A DNA stretch of 64,000 bases from the NCBI GenBank assembly GCA_025716815.1, contig JAIXMN010000034.1:186001-250000 (forward strand), read 5' to 3'. The notes below the pieces were generated by a model. It was not told the origin of the DNA. It saw only the letters and a program-made list of their open reading frames with translations, and did no database searches. This document shows, in pieces, positions 1 through 11,052 of this stretch. Origin of the DNA: Dichotomocladium elegans. Its lineage: Eukaryota; Mucoromycota; Mucoromycetes; Mucorales; Lichtheimiaceae. Positions within the stretch are counted from its first letter, which is position 1. Each line of letters opens with the position of its first letter. The position numbers were made by a program, and so were the translations under genes.

Positions 1-162
1 GAGGATCTGCTCTGCCGTAATCTGCACGGCTGCAGGATTCTTATTCTTGACCTAATCAAAAGAAGATAAATTCCCATATCACTGTATCACTACCAAGGCC
101 AATTTATCACGTAGGAAGACGATATTTACCTTGGGAGGTCGAGCGTTCTTGCCAGATTCCAT
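1..162 (-). CDS. CLF1: Crooked-neck-like splicing factor, N-terminus only (runs off window)
   Basis: Minus-strand gene, exons 130-162 and <1-51, with a gtaaat donor and a gattag acceptor in phase 0. The readable start is a short MESGKNARPPK-type leader joined to VKNKNPAAVQITAEQIL. The block VKNK-PA-VQITAEQ is the hallmark N-terminus of Clf1/Syf3/CRNKL1, the HAT-repeat scaffold of the Prp19-associated (NTC) spliceosome complex, which acts in the nucleus during pre-mRNA splicing. The HAT repeats themselves lie outside the window. An in-frame upstream ATG at 246 would add 28 residues. I prefer 162 because family members start just before this block. Identification rests on one short motif, but it is a distinctive one. 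Confidence 0.72.
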
Positions 163-246
163 CACGTAAAAGCGTGCTGTTCTTGCCCAAAAGCCGAGTG
201 CGCCAGGAAATAGAATAGGGAGCTTGCCTAGGTTTGGACTGGTCAT

Positions 247-3200
247 TTTCAAACACCACTATCCAATAAAATTGAAGTTTGAAGACAAGGCCCCCAAAAA
301 AAAAGGATCCAGTGCTGTCAGTTGCTTGAATAATAAAAGCAACATATACTCAAGAAAATATCACCAGAGGCGTCCGTAGACTTCCTCGTGGCGAACGGAT
401 TCAACTTTAGCCAGTTAATATATTTCATTTTTCAAACGCATAAAACCGTCTTGACTTTTATCTCGAGGTAAAGCATTTTGTTAGACAACTGGAAACACAT
501 CCCTTCTCCACACCTCTTCTCTTACCACCCGCCCGGAGGTGGTTCGACATCCAAGCGTATCCAAATGGCCACCTCGGATACCTTCAGCCTCATTAATAAA
601 TATGTTATCTATTATCGGATAATGGGTCATTCGTAGCGTATGCTTATCCATCTTATCCATTTAATGATACATTGCATTTGTTGTTCGTCAATCGATAGAG
701 CGTTGTTTTTGATATGTCGAACCTCTCAAAGCTCTCAAGAAGTTACTGCATTCACATGAAATTGTTCGAGGATAACGAATGGGTTCCCTATCAATGTATT
801 TTAAACTAATCTCACTTTGCGAGAAAGCTGCCAGGGGTTTCTATCATATTATAACGTCCATCGCGGTATTTCATGGACATACCCCGCTGCGGCTGACATA
901 CTCTAAACACTCTCAAACATCAGCTTGAAAAAAAACTGACAATGGCTACGCAGATCAATGTGTAAGTGATATAATTGCATGCAGAACTTGCTTATCTCAT
1001 CCGAATCCCTGCCTTCGTCCTGTTGGGATATAGATAACAACAAGCTCAGGAAGACTCTTTCAAGATAGATGGTGCATGTGTTTTACGTGGGAACAGCTAG
1101 ATCAGATATAGTATGTTCCCTCATCTTATCCGTAACATGGCGCTCTCCATATTCGTTACATACTCAGTTTCAGAATGATGCAAGCGTATTAAAGAGGTGC
1201 ATAGGATGGATAGGGCCTAAAAGCCGGCGCAGTTTTATACGAAGAGATAAGCGTGCCGGGCATATGTGCGACATCTTATTCCCGTGCATGGGACTTTGGT
1301 TTTGCGGGATTATGTAAAGAGAAGGCGAGATAGGAAATGTGTGAATACAAAAGACGATAGTACTATAGCGAACTACTAAATGGGCATTGAAGTCAATTTT
1401 TTCAAGGCAAGCACTTTTTGGCCAGGACTGGCATGAGTAGAGCCAGATCAAAGGGAATACTTCTCTATCACCATGGTCAATTGCTGTGCACTTGCGAAGA
1501 TGGAAATGATAAACGCCGGAAAGCCATTCGTCTCGAAACAACCGATAGTGGGGCCAAGCACTTGGAAACATGAGCGGGAAGCCTTGAAGATCAAAACCGC
1601 CCCAATTACTCCCGCGAAATGTCCGGAGAAAGGGCACCAATGCAGATATTGTTAACGAGAAAACGCACTTTTGTCTGTAATACACAGCAAAATGGGCTGC
1701 CAAGCTTGCGTCGATGACGTGGAAGAATTACAAACGGACAATAAAAGAATGTAGAGAAGTACTTTAGATAAAACCAAAGTAAAGAGCAAGCTATTATATC
1801 TGATAAACCATCATGCAGAAGATATACATCTAAAGGAGACATATCATCTCTCCAGAACGACATGACGTGTATGTCTCCTATGTCTGATGCAATTCGAAGG
1901 ATGGCTATTTGTCCATGCGGGTGGGAAAGAGAGTCTGCAACGCAGAAGGAACAGTGGCCAAGCAAAGAGCCAGTAGATGTCGTGTCTTCCACACCTTACA
2001 TATGAAAAAAAAAAACAAGAGGAACATTTTGCGAGTAGCCACCAAGCCGGTGAATGATGATCGTATGAGCGTCTATTCCTACGCCAGTACCTCATAATTA
2101 TAGAAAATCAAACGCGAAGACCGACATGCACGACTGTTCCGATAAAGGGATAAATGGCGTTACAACTATCATTTATCCCGGGTCTTTTATTACTTCATCC
2201 GACCATTATGCATGTTGGGGAGAATCTGGAAGCTTGTCACCATCATCTTTATCAATAAGGTCACGGTTCTTTTCCTTGTAAATCTCCATGTAAGATACTC
2301 GTAACAAGTAATTCCTGATAGCATTCTAGTAGCTTGCCAATGAAGAGCAATGCTGTAGTAAGCCATAGGATTGTTTTGTTGCCATCCATGTCTGACGGTC
2401 TCCCGATCCGTAGGCCTAACTCTTAAATGTAAGCGAATAAATCGTTGATGGCTCGTGGGTGTCACGCCAGGTTCTCGTCGGTTGCTAGATGAAAAGGTTT
2501 AGTAGATTGCAAGTGTCCACTTTACAAAGTCTCTGAAACTCATCCATCTTCCCTGTTACGGGGCTCTCCTATGGGTACCTCAACAGACAGGCTCCTCAAT
2601 TAATGAAAATGAAAACCCCCCAAAAATATTTAAACGGAAACCTTTTTTAATTAAAGATGAAAACGAAAAATACTTGCGGGTGTGTATGTGAGGTTTGTGA
2701 ATAGGTTTGTAAAGCGTCATGGTAAGGATCAAGCCGATAGTCCAATGAGAGGAGGATTTGCTTACTATGGGCCATTATGTATAAATCCCTTCCGCCGCCA
2801 TGCTTCCTCTATGTTGTGATATATAGCGCTGCTACTCACTCACTTAATATCTGAAAACTCGCCATGGAGATGTTGGAAAGCGCTTCTCGTTGATTGTATC
2901 TGATATGAGGCGGTGGTTCGATGTATAAAGGAATCTGGCTGAACAGCATGACTTTTTGACGCGGAAACATGCTGCCATGACAAGCATCTAGTTTCTATAT
3001 CTATATATTGTCGCGGAAAGGCCAGACCGTGTGCAAAGTGTCATTTTCTTGCAATGATAATGAAGAAGCTCCATTAATATGACCTGGCATGCAGGTGTAT
3101 ACAAGGCGTTTTTCGTATAATATCTCTGACTTTTAACCACCATTCCTCTACTTTGTACATTCATAATTTCTACTATGTTGCTTGCGATCATACTGCGGAA

Positions 3201-3419
3201 TAGCAGAAGATAGAACTCCACTACTGTTAAAAAGTGATTATTCCAAACGAAGGTGGAAAAAGCCCTGTGCTTTCGTGATGATTCAGCCATTGCGGATTTT
3301 CATTTATCAAGGCAGCGATCCAAGAAGCTGAAGATAGTAACTAAAACCACGAGCCTCCAATTTTTCCAAATAATTTTTTCTTTTTTAACACGCATACATT
3401 CCCATTCATACAGCCAATT
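247..3419. other. Long stretch without a confident gene
   Basis: No open frame here shows recognisable protein features over more than about 40 residues. A short ATG frame at 942 is followed by a gtaagt-like donor but I find no convincing continuation. The minus strand near 1200-1290 reads as a short peptide similar to part of the Tc1-like relic at 21000-21140 (shared core with an L/PSRIK-type motif), so some of this may be old transposon sequence. AT-rich and probably intergenic. Confidence 0.4.
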
Positions 3420-4752
3420 ATGCAGAGCGTACCTCCATCAGACTCTCATCCAAAGGAGGTTTCTCATTCCGCACTTGCCCGCTCGTACTCATCCCTACCC
3501 CCAACGCGACAGCACATGTCTCCTGCACTTTCTGAGGCACGAACGCCAAGTGATGTCCTCCAGCTTCATAGAACCGCCCGCCCTCGATACTCTCAAATTA
3601 ACCATAAAGATCGCTTTAAATCGCGAGCAACGACGACGATGAAGTTAAAGAATATATTCATTAATAGCCGAGAACGAGAGGAGCTCATGTCGGCTTGTTC
3701 AAGGGGCGATGTTGATAAAGGTAAAGAACATTACCTGTGACCTGGCTATGGGAAAAGTGGAGTTTGCTTTTCTTTTATCTGTTTGCAACTGGAGCGACAT
3801 GTACAGCAGTTTACATATTCACAATTTTGCTACCGGGTCTCTTTAGTGAACCACATTTTGACATACACAAACCCAAACCTTAACCCGGACATGGTACGAG
3901 ACTCCAAACTTCGGACGCCGCTCCTGGTTGCCTGTGCAGCCGGGAAAGCAGACGTTGTTCGCCTGTTGATTCGGTGGGGCGCAGATGTCAATAACCCAAT
4001 GGGTGATATTTTGGGGAACAAACCGCTGGATCTCGCCGTGGTATCGAGTAGCGTTGACACAGTTTTAGCTGTGCTTGAAGCAGGCAAGCCATACTTTCGG
4101 CGAATGTATTGCATTTAGGTGGAAATCTCACATTGTCATTCAAGGTGCCCAAGTGACTCACCCGCCTGCATCACCTACACTACCATCAGACACGGATGAC
4201 ACAAGCTTCCTGAATTCAATCAGACAGAGACAACTGCGATCCCCTATTCGGCTGGCTCAGTCGAGGTTGGATCTGCTGATCGCCAAGCGAGAAGAGCAGC
4301 AAATCAGCTTGATGACAAATACGACTGAGCAGGGAAGGGAAGGGAAGGTTATGGACCAACTTATTAAGGTAAGTTTTGCAAATGATTGAGAGCAAAAAGG
4401 GTGTGGGCTTTTTGTCTGAGCATGCGTGGTTATATCTTTTTCCTGTGTCGTTTACTTTTACCATTCTTTTTCTCTGGAATTCCAGATCATCAAGCTACTT
4501 AAGTATTTTTCATCAACAAAACAAAATATCCAAGCTAGCAGCGACTTCAGCGATGGTGCGAGTACCAAGTCCAACGTGCATACTACAGACTACAGCAGCA
4601 ACAGTAAAAATAACAGCTCGATAGCAGATGAGCTTGACGAGCTGACATCTAGGCTGTCGACAATAGCATTGAAGGAGGCTTCATCTACACAAACAGACGA
4701 CCTCAAAATCATGATCAGCTTGCGAGACGTGATCTCCAAACTCCATATATAG
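3420..4752 (+). CDS. Ankyrin-repeat protein with Ser/Asp-rich C-terminus
   Basis: Four exons, 3420-3720, 3847-4083, 4145-4368 and 4486-4752, add to 1029 nt (342 aa) and all phases close. The N-terminal 75 residues are Ser/Arg rich and disordered. Residues about 80-180 hold ankyrin-type repeats: the pattern TPLLVACAAGKADVVRLLI followed by GADVN is a textbook repeat, and a second, weaker repeat (KPLDLAVVSS) follows. The C-terminal part is low complexity and then helical. The second intron starts with GC (G|GCAAGC) rather than GT; only this donor with the attcaag acceptor keeps the frame. Ankyrin repeats mediate protein binding, and the partner is unknown. The convergent neighbour ends only 45 bp away. 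Confidence 0.75.
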
Positions 4753-4797
4753 GCACTCTTCCCTACATTTTCTTTTGCCACTTCAGCCTCACAATCT

Positions 4798-6015
4798 TTA
4801 TTCTTCCTCTGCTTGTGTCAATATGGACAAGAGATCCGCCCCTGCATCCTTGATCGATGTCTTGCCATTCATTTTCAGATAGCCAGACAACCGCTCATAA
4901 TCTCTGTCCGAGACAAACATAAATGTCGATCCTGACCATAACGATTGTGAAAATTCGGGCGAAGTGGCGCACAACTCCCTCAAGATCTGCTCCACCTCCT
5001 ATCCATCCACCCTCATCGTAAGCATTCTCTCATCCTTTTGCGTTATAGGAAAACAGCTCAACTACCTGTTCTGGCAATCCAAACTGGGTTGATAGACCCG
5101 CTGTTGTGCATATTTTCTGCTGCTATAAACAAGCGATACCGGCAGATAGATGTGTGCATGAGTCTTGATGGTAGAAGCGATATCTTTTCTCCTTTCTACC
5201 TGGGCTGCGGTCGCTATGCGTTCGCAATACTTTTCAAACCTCGCTCGTCGTTTCTTCTGTTCTTTTTCTTCTGCCTGCTCCCGTTTCCGTCGATCTTTTT
5301 CCTCTTGCTTTGCCCTCTTTGCTTGAGCTTTTTTCCGCCATTCCTCCTGGGTTTTTTTTTCAGATCAATAAACACTAGGCATCTCCCATGCCCCGGTTTA
5401 TAGTCCGACTTGCCTCATCTGCCCGTCGCATGGCCTCCTCTGCTTTCCTGCGTCTAAATTCTTCTTCGAGGATTTCTTCTTGCTGTCGCCGAATCTCGCG
5501 TTGCTGATTCATATACTACATAGATTTCGCCCGTTATTCCAACATAGAAAACACTCATGTCGTATCTATTTACTTCATGGTATTGACGCATCTGCTCTTT
5601 TCTTCGGAGCTTTTCCCCTTTTTTCTTCCCAATCTTCTTCACACGTAAGGCGGACGAAGAACCTTCAGCAGCGGCTGTATTGCCGCCTTCCACGGCGATG
5701 GCTTGAGAATTCTCTCCCACTTGCTCAACCAATTCATCGTCATATCCATTCGTCATGTCGTCGGAAGCTGCCCGCAACTGTACCGTAGCTAATTTAAACG
5801 AGCAAGCACGGTTGTATGCATAGATATAAGTGTGCGCGTCCGTCATTGTACTGTTACGGGAACGGTGGTCTTTATTTCATTCATTCACCTGGCATTGTGT
5901 TGTGTCGCTGCTGGTGCAGCTGCTGACGGCGAAATTCGAGAAGAATCAAAATACCAAGCAAGCATACGGCAATGGGAATAAAGACAATTAGGGGAATGCT
6001 GTTGCTGGCAGACAT
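4798..6015 (-). CDS. DDRGK1: DDRGK1/UFBP1-like ER membrane protein (UFM1 pathway)
   Basis: Six exons on the minus strand, 5889-6015, 5574-5788, 5414-5515, 5200-5346, 5066-5122 and 4798-4998, total 849 nt (282 aa) with every phase closing. Residues about 5-28 form a signal anchor (IPLIVFIPIAVCLLGILILL). Next come a disordered acidic stretch, a basic KKIGKKKGEKLRRKE block and a long Glu/Arg/Lys coiled coil, then a C-terminal winged-helix region (FGLPEQEVEQILREL). This order matches DDRGK1, which anchors the UFL1 UFMylation ligase to the ER. Residues that would align to the eponymous DDRGK read as a WSGST-like sequence here. The third intron has a GC donor (GAG|GCAAGT); the GT two bases on would break the frame. 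Confidence 0.82.
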
Positions 6016-6187
6016 CGCTGGGAAATAGGACGTGCGGGAGAAAAAAAAAAACGGCAGAACGACAGCTCCCCTATTTCCGCCTGGTTTTCGATCAGAGTCA
6101 CGTGAATTCGATAGGGCTTTGCTTGTTTGCGAGAATGAGAGGAGAACAGCTGCCAAGGTACGGAGTGGAGTCGGGTAACGATCCTAA

Positions 6188-7040
6188 TTAAATGTTCTGG
6201 AAGCCATGGCTGTACTTCATTTGCCTCCCAGTAACCTGTAGCGTTTCCCAAACACGTTCATATAGGAGAACCTGATGAAAGATATGTAAGCGAGCTCCGA
6301 GCCATTCGCCTTGCTCTTCAGGCATCCGGACAGCTTGGTTCCCTAGACCATGTTGGTCCGGGAAGAAACCACGGGCGTTTTCCTCGCACATCAACAGACT
6401 AGGAGCTATCCGAGTCGCTTCGCCTAAGCCATCTGGCACGTGAAGTCTAAAAAAAAAAATGCGCCTATGCGCGCAAGATAGGCACCTACCAGGATATCAA
6501 GAGCACCCGAACCGATTGGGTCTCCCGTTCAGTTCGAGGATTGATCCGTGTGGCGGGTCCGAGCAGCACCTTGCCATCACTTCCAGCTTGTAATAGGTGT
6601 CTGACACACAGGATAGCGGCTCTGCTTCCTCGATATGCCAATCTGGCAGCAGGATTCGTAAGCAGTCGCGCTCGATACGAGAGCCGCTTTCCTGGCAAAC
6701 GCTCGCAGCGTTCCGCGGATACATCCATATCTGATCTTGCGATCCAAAGATATTTTACGGCCGGCGCAATGGTACCGCAATCATTCTCAAGCAACAGGTT
6801 TTCTTTCCAACGCGCGGGTCATATACCAGTCGCATGGTGACTTTTCTTATTACCATCTTTCCCTGTGCTTTATACTTTGCGCAATTGCATCTGATCCGGC
6901 CTCCCATCGACCCTTTCTTATCTTGATTGACGTAGCCACGAGCCTTTCTTTTGTTTCTTTTTTATTGATCCGTCCTGCCAGCTGTTCCCACTGGTCACAC
7001 GACCCATGGTGCTAGCCCTCCACTCTCCGCTCAAACCCTT
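6188..7040 (-). CDS. Unrecognised multi-exon gene (structure provisional)
   Basis: Several minus-strand segments look coding but I do not recognise the product. About 6840-7000 reads CDQWEQLAGRINKKETKERL and onward, a charged helical segment. About 6508-6724 reads a peptide containing RILLPDWHIEEAEPL and PPHGSILELNGRPNRFG. This joins in phase to 6190-6451, which continues GLHVPDGLGEATRIAPSLL and ends FQNI before a stop at 6188. The join uses a weak gtgctc donor and a perfect T-rich acceptor at 6452. The link between the first two segments is not resolved. No signal peptide or TM segment is visible. Treat the boundaries as approximate. Confidence 0.4.
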
Positions 7041-7724
7041 CCTCGCGCCAATTCTTTGCTCGCTTCATGTATTCTTGTTTAGTGCTCCTGACAAGAGTTC
7101 ATTATGGCAAGCCAACATCCCATAAGCACAGGAGCGTGGTCGTACGACTCATAGCAGCTGTCTTTGCGTTAATGGAAGAGATGGATCTTGTGGACTCACT
7201 GGACCTGGTTTCCCCCCCCCCGAAGTGTTCCACCCTTCAGGTTGTCCATGTCGTACCCGGCCCGCTTTGATGATCACTCCTTTCTGTTTGTTTGCTTTTG
7301 TCGTTTAAAAAAGTGATGAAACCAAAGTATTTTTATTGCTTCGTTTCAATGGCCATAATAAATTATCGAGGAGATCGGTGTGACACCCAAGGAATACAAA
7401 TTCGTTTAGTTTCAGTGGGCTATTTTGGCCTGTGCATGAAAGCAGAAGGGATTATGGAACTATTTGAAGCTCGCATTATGCAAAGAAAATAGGAATGTAA
7501 TGACATACTTTCCCAAGTAGCTGAGAATTCATTCAATGTATTATTGTCTAGCGCCCAGTTGCCCTTGGATGGCATATAAATTATGCACATTTCAAGACAC
7601 GCTTGTTGACTCCCACGATGCTACACACAATTGCACTTGTCCAGAATGAAAAGATACAGTATCATGATACAAATAAATCAATGTTTTCTGATTTGGAGGC
7701 TATGCAAACCGTTTTTTTCATTGG
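7041..7724. other. Intergenic; 3' flank of the first kelch gene
   Basis: No gene seen. From about 7600 to 7724 the sequence resembles 15020-15146 downstream of the second kelch copy (shared core around ttgttg-ct-c and tacacaatt), so the duplicated unit includes roughly 120 bp of 3' flank. An aataaa-like polyadenylation signal (minus strand) is plausible here. Confidence 0.5.
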
Positions 7725-8224
7725 TCAATCTCTTGGTGTTTGAAATGGCGGATGAGCGTGCTGGGCCCACGGCGATGCATTGACGCCTGAGCTTACACCC
7801 TCCACCCATTGCTCCATATCTCTGCTCACTGTCGTTGGTCGGGGATTATCGAGAGATCGTATGGCTTCAGGGTCGTCGAGAGTATTCGCAGCAGGAGATT
7901 CACGAGCACCCGTGGTATTGCGGATCGCGTCTGAAGTCTTTCTGCGTCGGAAGAGTCTGCTAATGACGCCTTCACCCGTGGTGGATGAATTTGGACGTGC
8001 GTCGCAATCTGAACGTTGCCTCATGGTTTCGTCGAGCCGTCTAAAGATCTCGTCATCCACATAATAACATTTGAATAAGAGTTCCATCAACTGCATCCTT
8101 TCCTCGACTTGCTCGATACGCCTACGATCGTTATCTTCTGTACAAACTGGGATTACGGTGCTCTGGCTGTTGGAAGGGACGTTATGGTTGCTGACTTCCC
8201 TGGAACTCGCCGGACCAGTAACAA

Positions 8225-8277
<53 letters not shown>

Positions 8278-10995
8278 CTATTTCGTTCACTGTAGTCATC
8301 GTCCTCCACGGGCGAATTTTTCCCGTATCTTCGTACATTCAAGGATGAGAAGCGGCGATGGACGGGATTCACGAGTGGTACCGGTGTCTGGAGCGCATCG
8401 AAACGTGAACGGAGGTTGCGGGAGATGGAGCGTTTTAGACTTCCAGTGGACCAGCGATGGACGATGCCCCACGGAGATTGAGGGCGGAAGCCAAACATGA
8501 ACTCCTGGAAAAACATAAAGAAACCGAGGACGCCCCCAACGTACCCAACCACATTAATCAGAGGAAATATGAACTGCTCCTTCTCAATGATGCGCCCATA
8601 CATTGCAGGCGCAATGACAAATCTTGCGGGAAGACGCTGTGCCGCCTCAAAATCAGAATTATACAACTTGCTGGTGCGCACATCGGACTGGATATCAACG
8701 ACTGAGGTACGGTGCTGCATGAAACCCACATAATTCCAGTTATCGCCGTTAAGGTACTGTTTCTCGACTACTTTGTAATGGACGGTACCGGAACTCATAT
8801 GCTCGAGGTCTAGGATGTTGGTTGCGGTAAAATCGTTTGAGTCTATGTTCATCCAGGTGATAATCTCATCGCTCGTGAATCCAGCAATTTCGTCAAAGTA
8901 GACGTAGCGATTTGGATCATGGGAGGCAGAATAGAGGGTAACATGTGTATAGCCGACAGACGGTAATGCTCCAAGTAGATAGACATAAAACATGATCCGA
9001 AAGCCGTAATTCTGGCCCGATCGAACCGCATCAGACAGTCTAAAGGTAGCTGGCGGCCTAAAGAGTTGGCAGGTGATATTTAGAAACTGTCCGGAATAGA
9101 AAGGTGTGTGCAACGACAGGTTCAGAGGACTGATGTATTCATCGCAATTAATGCCGGAAGATGTCACACATGAAATATAGACATTTTCATAGCCTTCCGT
9201 GCAGATTCGAATATCTGGAACATCCACCGTCCCATCCGGGGAGTCCTCATATATCTGAGTTACGGCTTTTGCGCTACCCGCTACCTGGAAGAGGAGGATA
9301 ACGGTAAGGGATATGAAAAGGAATACGAGAATAACACGGGTCACGAGTCTCATAGTTTCTGCCCAGGCTGGCTCCCCAGTCCTATCAGGGCAAAAAAGAA
9401 AATAAAACAGGTTGATGCCCGTCTTCCCTTATTGTTATGCAGTAAATAAACCGTACCTTGGCTCCCAGAGTTGATAGTGGAAATTCAGGATATACCTGCG
9501 AAAGCCGGAGTGACAGTAATACAGCAAAATGCCAATGATGATAGATGCCAGGATGGATCCTATGATGGCTCCAACCTTGGAAGCTGTGCTTAGGCTCGAC
9601 CTGAACCATTGGTAATTTAGTTCCTCATGTGTTTCATTCGTTACAAGATTCGCAATCCATCTGAATCCTGACGGATTAAAAGGACCGTCCGCGGTCTGGG
9701 TCGGTAGAAATAAGACATCAATTTCAGGGAAAAAAGTACTAGATCCGTCATAACCTAATAAGTTCCTATGAGATACGTTTATGTTCCAAAAGACGGGCGC
9801 AATCAGCCATACCTCCATAAATGACAAAGTATTTATCGTAGAGCAAGCCAGAAACGGTATATAAGCGTTTCGTGGGCCAGACGCCTTCTACGTTAGGCAT
9901 ATACCAAGTCCAAGTTTGTGTATCTAGGACGAGAAGTATATTATAGGAACGTATTGGAGTCACATTGTCTTCACTGTTGCCTCCATAGGCATAAATATAG
10001 CGCTTTTCAGGCCCTGATTAAATAAATAAACAATCCGCATTCTCTTTCGACAGCTTTGTAGAAGATTACCAAGAACAACATTTAGGTCATGGGGATACAC
10101 CGGAAATTCAACGCCCTCGGGAATCGTGGTCGGAAGTGTCAAGCTCTGGTGTCTCCAAGAATCGGTCGACGGTGAATAGATTGTGGCTGAAGTAAAGTTT
10201 TGGGCGGTTACAATCCTCGAGTTATCAAAGGAGGACCCGCCTAGATAGATGATGGTTCCATCCCTTTAAGATTTTGTTTTTTAAAAAAAACACTTAGTTG
10301 TCCATTACTTTTATTGGCCCGGTTGTTCCTTACGGTAAACCAACACCCGCATGGCTAAAGAGAGCCGGATTCCTCGCTGCATGTTGTTGGAATGTATGCG
10401 TCACTGGGTCATATGACCAAACATCGGTCGTCGGAAGTACAGTTTGACTATCAATGGAGTGGTAACCTCCAGTAATGTACGCTTTTCCGTCATTAGCCAG
10501 AGTAACATCAAAAAATATACTGGGAGCAAAAGCGGACGAATTGATTGTGGGATAGAACCAACTCTGAGTGCTGACCGAGTATTCGCCAACTGTGAACTGA
10601 AGTTCAGAACTGTTGCTGACAGTGGCATATGCAAATACGATGGCAGTCTCATTGTTGACGATCACCGACTCCACTGAGTTTGTCGGATATCTACCAGGGG
10701 TAAGATTCTGATACTGGAATTGACCATTGTCTTCCATGTTGAACGAGAAGCGACTGAGTTGATTGGATCCGGCTGGGTGGAGATCATCAACACCGCCATA
10801 CAAATAAAGTGCATTCCCGGTTGAGAACATGGTGGAATATATGTATTGACCAACAGAGCTCGGCAGCGTGGTTTCATTAGTGGGGTAACCATATCTCTGA
10901 GCGCTGGCGAGATTGTCTAACAGCAGTAGTAGTAAGAGTAGTACTAACACCGGCATTTCGGACCGTGTTGGTCGACCGCGGCTCGCCATTGGCAT
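7725..10995 (-). CDS. Kelch-ectodomain, three-TM membrane protein (copy A)
   Basis: Five exons, 10334-10995, 10070-10263, 9813-10013, 9457-9754 and 7725-9381, total 3012 nt (1003 aa); all phases close. The protein has a signal peptide (LVLLLLLLLLDNLASA), then about 370 residues of kelch-like beta-propeller blades (YLYGG, AYITGG, IIYLGG, FVIYGG). TM1 is near 411-431 (VGAIIGSILASIIIGILLYY). A short basic loop, TM2 near 465-488 and a second ectodomain of about 230 residues with several Cys follow. TM3 is near 722-750, and a basic cytosolic tail of about 250 residues includes a run of about 17 Ala. The positive-inside rule places kelch and the second ectodomain outside. The function is unknown; a surface receptor or adhesion role is only inference. 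Confidence 0.82.
8228..8275. repeat. (CAG)16 trinucleotide microsatellite inside copy A
   Basis: Sixteen perfect CAG units on the plus strand. On the coding (minus) strand they encode alanine, giving a run of about 17 Ala in the cytosolic tail. The paralogue at the equivalent place (about 15680-15690) has only a few Ala, so the tract expanded after duplication or contracted in copy B. Confidence 0.95.
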
Positions 10996-11045
10996 CAGTG
11001 AAGAAAGAGGAGTGGAGAGGAAGAAAAAGGGCTGTGATCTCGAAA

Positions 11046-11052
11046 CTTTATA
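11046..11052 (-). promoter_or_regulatory. TATA box of kelch copy A
   Basis: TATAAAG on the minus strand about 55 bp upstream of the ATG at 10995. The same element is at the same distance in copy B, although flanking bases differ. This supports the chosen start codon and implies a very short 5' UTR. Confidence 0.55.

Noticed and set aside
8071..8348. Frames of poly-Ala, poly-Ser and poly-Leu across 8220-8280 in several frames
   Set aside because: They are the other readings of the (CAG)16 tract; the gene is on the minus strand in the Ala frame, supported by the paralogue.
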